From Rickettsiales bacterium (GTDB lineage: Bacteria; Pseudomonadota; Alphaproteobacteria; Rickettsiales; UBA1997), in NCBI GenBank assembly GCA_031283795.1, contig JAITBB010000002.1, forward strand, positions 1 through 11,272: a DNA stretch of 11,272 bases, read 5' to 3'. The notes beneath the pieces were generated by a model. The model was not told the DNA's origin. It was given only the letters and a program-made list of their open reading frames with translations, and ran no database searches. This document shows, piece by piece, positions 1-7,991 of this stretch. Position 1 is the first letter of the stretch; every line of letters starts with the position of its first letter. Made by a program: the position numbers and the translations under genes.

Positions 1-1
1 C

Positions 2-2458
2 AGACTTAAAACGATTTTTACTGGAAGTAGTGATGTGAAAGATGGCTATAGAGAAGTGGAGGTTGTGGAGGATGTAGTGGTTGCCGTTGATAATAGCAGA
101 ACAAGACTCATGTTGCCAAACCTTCTGAGCACAGCAAAGATTGAAGGTGCTGATTTTGGCCGAAGCAGTATAACATTCTCAGGAGCTGAAATAGTCTACA
201 TGGCCAACGGTGTAATACAGAAGGAAATTCGCAGCGTTTCCGGGAAAATTAGTCTTGGTAAAAGCAACAGACTTGAGATGAATTTTGTTTTGAATAATGT
301 GGCTGGCGAACTGAACATTGTCTTTGGCGAGGAGATGGAAAACGAAACATTTGACCTGAGACTCTCCAGTGAACTGTCTGACGAGGTTACCCTTGAATAC
401 ATTGGAAACAACATTCTCATGGAAAAATTTGACGATGTGGTGGCAAACTGTAAGTTCCAAATTAAGACTTCTGGTCTAAACAGCTTTCTTCAGTGGATTC
501 TGCCGGCCAACTCAAAGTATCAGTATTTCGTCGACTATAAAAAGAGCATAAAATTCGCCATGGAGGCAGAGAAGAACAGGTCCGCCTATCGGATGAAGAA
601 CTTCAATATAAACAGTGAGGACATTGATGCCAATGGCAATTTCAGTTATCTCGAGAGTGGGAACGAGCTGGAGGTTAATGTCAATAATTTGGATCTGAAC
701 GGTGTCACTCTGAATATGTCTAAGTCCAAGACTACCATAGACCAGGACAGAATCTCAATATTTAAAATTATGAATAGTGACGAGCTATTCAAAATAATCA
801 GAGACAGTGGGAAGGGGAACTCCAGAAATAGTCTCGTAAAAATAGGTATAAAAAATCTAAAAAAAGATAGCATTAGTTTGACCAACTCTGTCTTTGATTT
901 TGAAATAATCGACGGCAGTTACAAAATAAACAATTTCACCCTTAATCTAAACGACATGGAAGTTCTTGTGGAGAACCAGAGGGAAATAGGTGGCTTTTTT
1001 GTCAGTGATCTGACTATGCGGGGTAAGAATTTCGACAACATTGCATACTTCTTCAATGTTCCGAATGTTCTCGGGCTAAAGGAATTTAGCGTGAAATCTA
1101 AAGTCTTTGTGCATAGCAGCACGGTATATCTGACCGACTGTGAAGCGGGAGATGAAAAAACTAAGATAACCGGTCTGGTGGAATATTCCCTCGGAGAGGA
1201 CAGCGGCTATCTGGCCTATAGGGCAAATATAGACGACCTTACGCTGAACACTAGAAGTAATGAAGATGTTATGACCATAAAGGAAAAATTTCTGTGGCTG
1301 AATAATTTCACAAAGAATGTATTTGCAGAGTTGCACATTGGCAAATTAACCTATAGTGAAAAATGGAATGCTACTAACATCAGGACGAGAGTAAATTACT
1401 CTCCGGGCTACATAAATCTCTACAACATAGAAAATGTGAATTTCGGTACTATGGAGAAGGCCTCTGGCAGAATTTTGCTAGATATAAGAGGGAAAAGTCC
1501 GGTTGTGGGCATAGATCTCAGAGTCGATAGAGTAAAAATGAGAGGGAATCTGGTTAACCAGGTATTTGATGTGGAAAAATATAAAAACCTGATTCTAAAG
1601 GAGCCTATAAACCAAGAAAATCAATCAAAATACTGGGTAAACAGGCTATTTTCAATTCCCAAATTTGATGAGATCAATGGAAGGATTAACATAATTATTG
1701 GGAACATCCTGGTGAACAGTGCCCAGCTGAGTGATTTGTCCTTCTCCTCGACAATGGACAATGGGGTGTTTGCCATCAGAAATTTCAAGTTTAGCGGGCT
1801 CGGAGGAATGACAGAACTCCGGGGGATACTGGATCTTAAGGGTAGCAAGGTTATAAACCTGGTTCTCACCGAAACCACCTATAACATCGAGGAGATCATT
1901 AGACTCTTCACTGAGAGCAACATTGATGAGAATCCGGATCTCAAGGGCACCATTGGCATAGGTGGACTGTTGAAGGGAGGGGGCCCATCCGAGAGCGTTT
2001 TCGACGCCTCTTTGGATATGCAGTTTAAATTTGTTGGTAAATCTCTATTCATCAAAAGAATTGGTCTTGACGATCTGAGAAGGAAATTATCTAGGGTGCA
2101 CATGGATAGGAGTCTGCTGAAGATGAATGTCCAAAAAGTACTCCTAGAGAACAGTGGCACAACGTTTAGCGATTTCAATGGTCTGTTTACAATTAAGGGC
2201 GGCATTTGCGATCTGACGGCTGATGCCAAGGGTGAGGGCACATCCACAAAACTTGTGCTAAGAATAGACAATAGGAATAAAGATACCACCATAGATGCCC
2301 TAAACACCTCTGTGATCATGAATAGGATCGGCAAGATAGATGTTCCCCTCTACCTGGTGGTGAAATTTACAGAAAATTTTGCCCATAGGGCTCAGCTGGA
2401 GATAAACACGGAGCAAATTGATAAATATCTTGAGGAAATAAGAAGAATATCAAAGTGA
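2..2458 (+). CDS. AsmA/YhdP-like large envelope protein (5' end outside window)
   Basis: The reading frame is open to the left edge, so the GTG at 35 is probably internal and the true start lies outside the window; 818 codons are visible, ending at a TGA. The visible protein has no membrane segment. It is dominated by alternating polar/hydrophobic stretches typical of long beta-rich AsmA/TamB/YhdP proteins. Gly-rich turns, repeated 'l.G.l.l' blocks, a GIGGLLKGGGPSESVF stretch and a C-terminal GKIDVPLYLVVKF segment resemble the AsmA-like C-terminal domain. Known members are anchored in the inner membrane, span the periplasm and support phospholipid transport or outer-membrane homeostasis. That role would fit the surrounding envelope genes. 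The family call rests on pattern, not on a diagnostic motif. Another long beta-helical periplasmic protein (TamB-like) is the main alternative. The last 9 bp overlap the convergent hydrolase gene, leaving no space for a separate terminator. Confidence 0.6.
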   Translation, partial: RLKTIFTGSSDVKDGYREVEVVEDVVVAVDNSRTRLMLPNLLSTAKIEGADFGRSSITFSGAEIVYMANGVIQKEIRSVSGKISLGKSNRLEMNFVLNNVAGELNIVFGEEMENETFDLRLSSELSDEVTLEYIGNNILMEKFDDVVANCKFQIKTSGLNSFLQWILPANSKYQYFVDYKKSIKFAMEAEKNRSAYRMKNFNINSEDIDANGNFSYLESGNELEVNVNNLDLNGVTLNMSKSKTTIDQDRISIFKIMNSDELFKIIRDSGKGNSRNSLVKIGIKNLKKDSISLTNSVFDFEIIDGSYKINNFTLNLNDMEVLVENQREIGGFFVSDLTMRGKNFDNIAYFFNVPNVLGLKEFSVKSKVFVHSSTVYLTDCEAGDEKTKITGLVEYSLGEDSGYLAYRANIDDLTLNTRSNEDVMTIKEKFLWLNNFTKNVFAELHIGKLTYSEKWNATNIRTRVNYSPGYINLYNIENVNFGTMEKASGRILLDIRGKSPVVGIDLRVDRVKMRGNLVNQVFDVEKYKNLILKEPINQENQSKYWVNRLFSIPKFDEINGRINIIIGNILVNSAQLSDLSFSSTMDNGVFAIRNFKFSGLGGMTELRGILDLKGSKVINLVLTETTYNIEEIIRLFTESNIDENPDLKGTIGIGGLLKGGGPSESVFDASLDMQFKFVGKSLFIKRIGLDDLRRKLSRVHMDRSLLKMNVQKVLLENSGTTFSDFNGLFTIKGGICDLTADAKGEGTSTKLVLRIDNRNKDTTIDALNTSVIMNRIGKIDVPLYLVVKFTENFAHRAQLEINTEQIDKYLEEIRRISK

Positions 2459-3421
2459 TGAAATCCGGAGACGCCTGTCCAGCTCCATTAAAAATTCTCT
2501 CTGGATCCCATTGAATTTATAGAGTGATCTCAGATCCAGCCACTCCGTTTCCCGATGTCTATCGCCGCCAGTGGCCTGATGGCTAATTATGTCGCTATCC
2601 TGGTCAAAGAAATATCTGGAGTCGTTTATGCCACTACTTTTTCCATAGTCCAATGTCAGCCCGTTTCTTTTGGCAACTTGCCGATAGAGACGATGATGGT
2701 TGCCGAAAATATTATGTTCCCTGTAATTATGTAGCATTAGTATTCTAAATGCCACAGTATCCTCCAGGCAACCACTAATTCTTTTTTCCATGTCGTTGCC
2801 GATAAAATTTATGTCCATCTCTCTACCATAATCTTCACAGTGGTAGCCGATGAATTCGTTTTTGATGTTCAGAATTGTTCGCTCAATGCCTTGCTTTTCT
2901 CCTGTGAACTCTATGGTTGCAGCTCCAAGATTCTCTCGGATCACGTTGTGTATGTCCCATCCATCATCACTGTCCAGGACCAGATGTGTCCTCAGGCCAA
3001 TGTCTTTGACCAGATAGCCCATCCCATCTCTACCGCCAACCTCCTCGTCGGAGGTTATCACAATAGCGTACCTGATGCTATTGTACCCCCATCTGGCCAT
3101 TTCTCTGAGATTAGTTAGTCCACTGGCCACAAAACTCTTCATATCAAGCACACCACGCCCGAATATTTTATATCCATCTATTCTCATCTCATAGATCTCG
3201 GCGGGAGCCACGTCTATATGGCACGGACTAATAACATCAAACTCTAGACCACCGGCATTCGAAAATATCAGGGATTGGCAACCATTCTTCTCAAATTCCT
3301 GTAGGTGAATTCCCGGGCTCCTGAAGAGGAATTCCCTACACAGATCGAGACATCTGGCTATGGCCAGAGAATTACCGCTATAGCTTGGAACATTGACTAG
3401 TCTACGAATTAGATGGAGCAT
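2450..3421 (-). CDS. M20-family zinc amidohydrolase (ArgE/DapE-like), short form
   Basis: A metal-dependent deacylase/peptidase of 323 residues. Visible motifs are CHIDVAP (first zinc ligand His68, with Asp70), GRGVLDMKS (bridging ligand Asp93), SDEEVGG (catalytic Glu126 and ligand Glu127), an acidic LDSDDGW (Asp150/152), SGINDSRYF (residues 263-271) and GGDRHRETEW (last ligand His289). The full catalytic core is therefore present. ArgE and DapE are usually about 375-400 residues. The missing length falls in the lid/dimerisation domain (about residues 167-250), where the usual GxxxHSSxP-type segment is not recognisable. The substrate cannot be read from sequence: N-acetylornithine, succinyl-diaminopimelate or a peptide are all possible. 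Position behind murJ makes a diaminopimelate/cell-wall role attractive but unproven. The ATG lies inside the 3' end of murJ (20-bp overlap) with no Shine-Dalgarno, so translation probably depends on coupling. Confidence 0.82.
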   Translation of the reverse strand: MLHLIRRLVNVPSYSGNSLAIARCLDLCREFLFRSPGIHLQEFEKNGCQSLIFSNAGGLEFDVISPCHIDVAPAEIYEMRIDGYKIFGRGVLDMKSFVASGLTNLREMARWGYNSIRYAIVITSDEEVGGRDGMGYLVKDIGLRTHLVLDSDDGWDIHNVIRENLGAATIEFTGEKQGIERTILNIKNEFIGYHCEDYGREMDINFIGNDMEKRISGCLEDTVAFRILMLHNYREHNIFGNHHRLYRQVAKRNGLTLDYGKSSGINDSRYFFDQDSDIISHQATGGDRHRETEWLDLRSLYKFNGIQREFLMELDRRLRISSL

Positions 3422-4928
3422 ATTTTCTGAGGCGAAACACTCCTGTAAGATATGAAACCGTCAGATACACCATTCCAGACAGGAAAACAGTGATAACAAG
3501 CTTCACAAATCCTGGAGCTATCATACGACCCGAGGGAATAAATTTCTCACAGACCAGTAGGACTAGCACCATAGGTACAAGGGCGTACACTATTTTAGCA
3601 GAACCCAGAACAAATCTTTCCGATAGAACAAGTTGTTTTCTAGCCAAGAGTATGAGTAGTAGAGAGGCAAAGTCTAGGTAGGCCGATAGAACAGAGGCCA
3701 GTATAATACCTCTGTAGCCCATGTATCCCGTTAGAATTAGAGCCAACACCACATTAGACACTAGAGATATCATAGCGGAGATCATTGGAGTTTTCGTGTC
3801 TCCATTGGAAAAAAATATGCTCTGCAGTATTTTTGATAGTATGAAAGCGGGTAGGGCTCCGGCGTAGATCCGGGCGCATCCCACTACGGCCGCTGACGAG
3901 GCTGCTGTGAATTCGCCCCTCTCAAATAGAATGGGGACAAATATGTGAGACAGTTTGTACAGATAGATCATGGAGGGAAGAGCGAGAAATAGGGCCACTA
4001 GTAGGGCATTCTCCTGAATTACGAATTTTTCGCTATCGTTTTGTCCCAATCTCCTGGATAGTAGGGGCAATATGCTGACGCCTATGGCTGTTCCTACCAG
4101 AGATGTGGGTAATTGGACAAGTCTATCCGCATAGTAGACGTGAGATATTGCTCCGGCCATTCTGGAGAGCATTATTAAGGAGACAATAGAATTTATCTGG
4201 TCTATTCCGCTGCTCATGAGAGCAGAGGAGAAACTTTTTGCGAATCTTCTGGTCGTCTGGTCTATTTTTATTCCTGCCGGATATAGAACAATTCCCTGGC
4301 CAACTACGGCAAGAAACACAAACATAAACTGTAGGGCGCCGCCAACCAAAACAGCGTAGGACAGGACATGGGACACATTTTTGCCAAATAGATGCGATAG
4401 CAGTGATGACAGAATAAATACCAGGTTTAGCAGCACAGGATTCATGGCCACAACTAGAAATTTTTCATGTGCATGCAGTACGCCGGACATAAAACTGCTG
4501 AGTGATATGAAGATGAGATAGGGGAACGTTATTCTGGATAGGCTGACCGCCAATTGGTACTTTTCAGTGTCTGTGGAGAAACCGGACGCTATTATGCTGA
4601 CAATCTGTGGCATGAGCAGTTCAATCAGCACAGTAAAGAGCAAAATAGAGTACAGAAGCAGAGAAAACATATTCTTTAGAAATTCCTTTGTCTCTTCTCT
4701 ACTTCTGTCTACCATATAGCTGGAAAGAATCGGAACAAATGCGGCGCTAAAGGCTCCCTCGGCAAATAGAGTTCTGAAGAAATTTGGGAGTCTGTAGGCC
4801 GTAAAAAATACATCTGATGCCATTCCTGTTCCGAGATATTTCGCGAAAAATATATCTCTGATGAGGCCAAATACTCTTGACAGAAGGGTACTCAAGGCTA
4901 TAGTGGCACTAGACAACAGAAAATCCAT
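3402..4928 (-). CDS. murJ: Lipid II flippase MurJ (MviN)
   Basis: An inner-membrane flippase that moves the undecaprenyl-linked peptidoglycan precursor lipid II to the periplasmic face. The 508-residue length equals the usual MurJ size and the protein is hydrophobic throughout, consistent with 14 membrane helices. The N-terminus carries the family signature: LSRVFGLIRD, GTGMASDVFF, YRLPNFFRTLFAEGAF. Arg18, Arg24, Asp39 and Arg52 fall at the same positions as functionally important residues of E. coli MurJ. Arg269 in YYADRLVQLP matches its Arg270. The GTGMASD...LPNFFRTLFAEGAF wording is alphaproteobacterial in style. The gene is divergent from the ankyrin operon across 65 bp and heads a two-gene leftward unit with the M20 hydrolase, which it overlaps. 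Only a weak purine stretch (AAAGAGA) precedes the ATG. No convincing leftward promoter was found in the gap. Confidence 0.97.
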   Translation of the reverse strand: MDFLLSSATIALSTLLSRVFGLIRDIFFAKYLGTGMASDVFFTAYRLPNFFRTLFAEGAFSAAFVPILSSYMVDRSREETKEFLKNMFSLLLYSILLFTVLIELLMPQIVSIIASGFSTDTEKYQLAVSLSRITFPYLIFISLSSFMSGVLHAHEKFLVVAMNPVLLNLVFILSSLLSHLFGKNVSHVLSYAVLVGGALQFMFVFLAVVGQGIVLYPAGIKIDQTTRRFAKSFSSALMSSGIDQINSIVSLIMLSRMAGAISHVYYADRLVQLPTSLVGTAIGVSILPLLSRRLGQNDSEKFVIQENALLVALFLALPSMIYLYKLSHIFVPILFERGEFTAASSAAVVGCARIYAGALPAFILSKILQSIFFSNGDTKTPMISAMISLVSNVVLALILTGYMGYRGIILASVLSAYLDFASLLLILLARKQLVLSERFVLGSAKIVYALVPMVLVLLVCEKFIPSGRMIAPGFVKLVITVFLSGMVYLTVSYLTGVFRLRKYAPSNS

Positions 4929-4940
4929 TCTCTTTGGAGC

Positions 4941-4968
4941 TTGATTTTATTTCGAAAAAACGTATATA
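4941..4968 (+). promoter_or_regulatory. Putative sigma-70 promoter of the ank-rodA-lpxB-lptA-lptB operon
   Basis: TTGATT (4941-4946) and TATATA (4963-4968) are separated by 16 bp in the AT-rich gap between divergent murJ and the ankyrin gene. Transcription would start near 4975, leaving a leader of only about 20 nt before the ATG at 4994. That leader has no clear Shine-Dalgarno. It does contain an out-of-frame ATG at 4986 that would encode a 10-codon peptide overlapping the real start. The call rests on sequence match and position alone. Confidence 0.5.
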
Positions 4969-4993
4969 GGTTAGTGTAAATTACAATGACTTT

Positions 4994-6868
4994 ATGGTTT
5001 TTCAAAGCCGGAGCCTGATTTTCTTGGTTATACTGCTCAACCACGGGATAGTGAGCGCAGCTTATAGGAACATGGAGGACAGGAAGAAGCGAGAGGAATT
5101 TAAGAGTAAAATTTTTGGTGAAGAGTCTCTGAGAGATCCAAAGGATGGTGGTCTGGCAGATGAGGATTTTGAACCTCTACTGAATGATGAGGTGGAGGAG
5201 GGGGGAGATAAGAAACAGCAGCAGAATGCCGAGGATGGGGAAAATGGCAGAAAGACAAAGAAAGCAGAAAAAGAATTGACGAATGACGGTAAGATGAAGA
5301 ATCCCAGTGATGGTGGGGACAAAACCATAGAGGCTGGCGGTAAGAAAGATGATAAGAATACCGCAATTCCCAGAAGAAACAGTATAGGTCCGACTCTTCC
5401 TCCAATGTGGAATGAAACCGAAGGTATGGAAAAGGATGAGAAGGAGAAGAAAAAAGAGGTTACTGAGACGGGGAAAAAACAGAAACCCAATAGGTCCCAT
5501 AGAAGGAGTGGTATGGAGGGGGAAGAGATTAGATCCATAGTGCCGACCATCGAGGAAGAGGAGGATGAGGCGGTGGGAAAGGAGCCGGGCAAAACTGGGA
5601 AAAAACAAAGACCTGGAAGGTTTCTGAAGAGAAGTGGTTTGGAGGAGGAGAACATGGGAGCCGCGGTACCCACCATTGGAGGGGCAACAAAGGATGAGAC
5701 CAGAGAATACGGCGAAACTCCGGCTGAAAAAAAGAAAAAAGACAAAGCAAATGCGAAGGAAAAGGAACGTGGATCCAGGCGAAACACTGTGAGTGGGACG
5801 GATATGAAATCACTGGTTTCAAAGATAGTGGAAGATTCTGAGATCGATGGTGATATGTCCGATGATGAGGAAAAAAAAGAGAAAAATTATAACAGAGATG
5901 CCACGGGCAAAAAAATTACCGAATCCGTTACTCCAGAACTTGACAGGATTGGGAAAAATTCCGGCGGGGGAAAGTCGGGGTCAGAGGGAAAAACCGTCGG
6001 AGGCAAGAGTAAACGGGGCAAGGGAATGAGATCCGGCTCTACGGATGATGGTACGCAGATGGTGAGAAAGAGAAAAAACAAAGATACTAAATCTGAAAAA
6101 GAACGGGGAATTCTTGAGAAGATATACAACATAACGGACACTGGAGTATCCGAGGAGTTCTTGTTTTCTAAGGAGTATGCTGATCTTCTGGAGGAAAGTG
6201 AGAAAATAAAGCTAAAAAAAGTTGAGATGAGCAGTGAGGGGGATATTCCAATGCTACAGACATCCGGCAGGAATATGCCGAATTTTCGTAACAGTGACAT
6301 CCCAGAGGAGCTGTTGACCTATAGGAGATCGGAATCTAATGCCCATATACCCACAGTTTTTAGTGTAGAAGATATCGGAGAAATGGCTAAGAAAGCCATA
6401 ATGGACAATGACCTATCGGCCCTCCGGGGGATAATAGAGAAAACCGGAAACCCAGATTTTCCGGTCGACAAAAACAGAACCGTCCTGGAATTTGCTATAG
6501 AGAATGACAATTATCTGATAACACGCTATCTGATATACAGTGGAGCCAGCATAAACAGGCGAGGAGTAGATCTAAATACTCCTATGCATGTGGCAGTGAA
6601 TTCTGCTAGCGTTAGGCTCGTGAAGCTGCTGATAGAGAATGGTTCCAACCTGAATGACCAAAATTTTCTTGGGGAGACCCCTCTGATGCTTGCCATAGTA
6701 AAAAACTATGAGAAAATTGCCTATGAGCTGTTAAAGAGTGGAGCGAACATCAACAGCAAAAACAAAAATGGCGAGACGGCCTACAGTCTGTGTCTGAGAC
6801 ATGGTAGGGGTAAGATACAGCAGTATCTGGCCCAGGTTATAAAAACGGAGGGAGATAGAGCAAAATGA
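4994..6868 (+). CDS. Secreted low-complexity protein with C-terminal ankyrin repeats
   Basis: Not recognised as a named protein. Residues 1-22 look like a Sec signal peptide: Arg6, a hydrophobic core (LIFLVILL) and a VSA|AYR cleavage site. Residues about 23-370 are highly charged (Lys/Glu/Gly/Asp-rich) and probably disordered. This part holds a degenerate repeat with RR-S/T motifs at about residues 127, 170, 212 and 262. The C-terminus (about 460-616) has four to five ankyrin repeats. The clearest are residues 527-559 (NTPMHVAV...LLIENGSNLN) and 560-592 (GETPLMLAI...LLKSGANINSKNKNG); residues 494-526 are a third, with weaker flanking units. Ankyrin repeats bind proteins, and secreted ankyrin proteins of intracellular bacteria often act on host targets. 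A periplasmic scaffold for RodA-type machinery is equally compatible with a plain Sec signal. The gene shares a 4-bp ATGA overlap with rodA, so the two are translated together. Confidence 0.85.
   Translation: MVFQSRSLIFLVILLNHGIVSAAYRNMEDRKKREEFKSKIFGEESLRDPKDGGLADEDFEPLLNDEVEEGGDKKQQQNAEDGENGRKTKKAEKELTNDGKMKNPSDGGDKTIEAGGKKDDKNTAIPRRNSIGPTLPPMWNETEGMEKDEKEKKKEVTETGKKQKPNRSHRRSGMEGEEIRSIVPTIEEEEDEAVGKEPGKTGKKQRPGRFLKRSGLEEENMGAAVPTIGGATKDETREYGETPAEKKKKDKANAKEKERGSRRNTVSGTDMKSLVSKIVEDSEIDGDMSDDEEKKEKNYNRDATGKKITESVTPELDRIGKNSGGGKSGSEGKTVGGKSKRGKGMRSGSTDDGTQMVRKRKNKDTKSEKERGILEKIYNITDTGVSEEFLFSKEYADLLEESEKIKLKKVEMSSEGDIPMLQTSGRNMPNFRNSDIPEELLTYRRSESNAHIPTVFSVEDIGEMAKKAIMDNDLSALRGIIEKTGNPDFPVDKNRTVLEFAIENDNYLITRYLIYSGASINRRGVDLNTPMHVAVNSASVRLVKLLIENGSNLNDQNFLGETPLMLAIVKNYEKIAYELLKSGANINSKNKNGETAYSLCLRHGRGKIQQYLAQVIKTEGDRAK
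5468..5677 (+). repeat. Degenerate 42-codon tandem repeat in the ankyrin-protein linker
   Basis: Two 28-residue units start 42 codons (126 bp) apart at 5468 and 5594. Both read TGKKQ(K/R)P-x-R, then (R/K)RSG(M/L)E, then VPTI, and the DNA is also clearly related. More diverged relatives lie on either side: PRRNSIG near 5369 and SRRNTVSG followed by SLVSKI near 5774-5830. This suggests expansion of an older unit. The repeat lies between the signal peptide and the ankyrin domain. Confidence 0.75.
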
Positions 6869-7989
6869 GTGATTTATCCAGAAGTGTCCTTCTAGAAAAG
6901 ATCCTAAGGATAGACAAGAACTTGCTGATGACAATATGTACAATATTTTCCATTGGCATCTCAATGCTCTACTCCATAGGCAATGGAAGCATAAAGCCCT
7001 GGGCTCTAAGGCAGGCTATGTATTTCGTTCTCTCTATTCCTCTAAGTATAGCAATAGCCATTACAGACATAAATTTTTGGTTCAGAAATTCCTACACGAT
7101 TTATGCTTTTGGGCTTTTTCTATTGGCAATAGTTGAGGTCTCCGGTCATAGGTCCATGGGAGCAACCCGATGGCTAGATTTGGGTTTTGTGAAGATACAG
7201 CCATCAGAATTTATAAAGATATGCACCACATTGGCTCTGGCGAGATATTTTTTCCAGACCGATCTGAGAAATATAAGAGAGAATAGGACACTGGTGATGC
7301 CGATTATGCTCCTGCTGATCCCCTGTGGGCTGATACTGAGACAACCAAATCTGGGTACAGCTCTGATTCTCATGGCTATAGGTGTTTCCATAATGTTTTT
7401 CGTTGGGGTGCAGATAAACAAATTTCTTATGTGCCTTCTGATGGTTGTCCTTGCAGTGCCGCTGGTCTGGCGGTTTGGTCTCCACGACTATCAGAGGCAG
7501 AGGGTACTGGTCTTTTTGGATCCGGATAGTGACCCGCTGAATAGTGGCTATAACATAATGCAGTCGAAAATAGCTATAGGTTCCGGAGGCTTCTGGGGCA
7601 AAGGATTTATTAAGGGTACCCAGGGCCAATTGGAATTTCTACCCGAAAGACACACTGATTTTATATTCACCGTGTTTTGCGAGGAATTTGGGTTCATTGG
7701 AAGTATTTTTGTGGTTTTTCTGTATCTTCTGTTGTTTTCCATGTTCATCTACACAATTATCAGGTGCAAGAATACATTCGGAAAGGTCATAGTCGCTGGT
7801 GTACTCGTAAACTTCTTCTGCCACTTCTTTATAAACATAGGTATGATAACAGGCCTACTGCCCGTCGTGGGCACGCCCCTTATCCTGTTCTCCTATGGTG
7901 GAAGTGTAACAGTATCCTCCCTGATGTCCGTGGGTTTCGTTCTAAATGTGCAAATCCATATGGATAGGGAAATAACAACTCTAACCTAG
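6865..7989 (+). CDS. rodA: Peptidoglycan glycosyltransferase RodA
   Basis: A SEDS-family polymerase that assembles glycan strands from lipid II during cell elongation, working with PBP2 in the Rod complex. It is 374 residues, the normal RodA size, with about ten hydrophobic segments. Diagnostic motifs are GATRWLDLGFVKIQPSEFIK, QPNLGTALIL, SGYNIMQSKIAIGSGG, GKGFIKGTQGQLEFLPERHT (the HTDF Asp265 corresponds to the catalytic aspartate) and INIGMITGLLPVVGTPLILF followed by SYGGS. The 'GTQ.QL.FLPE' loop favours RodA over FtsW. The ATG overlaps the ankyrin stop (ATGA) and is preceded by a strong purine Shine-Dalgarno (GGAGGGAG, 6847-6854). mrdA (PBP2), the usual partner gene, is not adjacent here; its usual place is taken by the ankyrin gene. 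Confidence 0.96.
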   Translation: MSDLSRSVLLEKILRIDKNLLMTICTIFSIGISMLYSIGNGSIKPWALRQAMYFVLSIPLSIAIAITDINFWFRNSYTIYAFGLFLLAIVEVSGHRSMGATRWLDLGFVKIQPSEFIKICTTLALARYFFQTDLRNIRENRTLVMPIMLLLIPCGLILRQPNLGTALILMAIGVSIMFFVGVQINKFLMCLLMVVLAVPLVWRFGLHDYQRQRVLVFLDPDSDPLNSGYNIMQSKIAIGSGGFWGKGFIKGTQGQLEFLPERHTDFIFTVFCEEFGFIGSIFVVFLYLLLFSMFIYTIIRCKNTFGKVIVAGVLVNFFCHFFINIGMITGLLPVVGTPLILFSYGGSVTVSSLMSVGFVLNVQIHMDREITTLT

Positions 7990-7991
7990 CC

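Noticed and set aside
35..37. GTG at 35 as the start of the AsmA-like gene
   Set aside because: The frame is open to the window edge and there is no ribosome site before it; the gene is much more likely truncated by the window.
4969..4980. Leftward murJ promoter (TTTACA at 4975-4980 on the minus strand)
   Set aside because: No -10 box at suitable spacing; TATATA is only about 6 bp downstream.
5438..5459. 22-nt homopurine run as a possible triplex-forming element
   Set aside because: It simply encodes Glu/Lys codons in the charged linker and has no mirror symmetry or regulatory position.
5062..5787. Long minus-strand open frame (241 codons) opposite the ankyrin gene, plus several others there
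   Set aside because: Its product is a Ser/Pro/Phe-rich composition mirror of the purine-rich Lys/Glu linker; purine-rich coding strands lack antisense stops. No domain or start context supports it.
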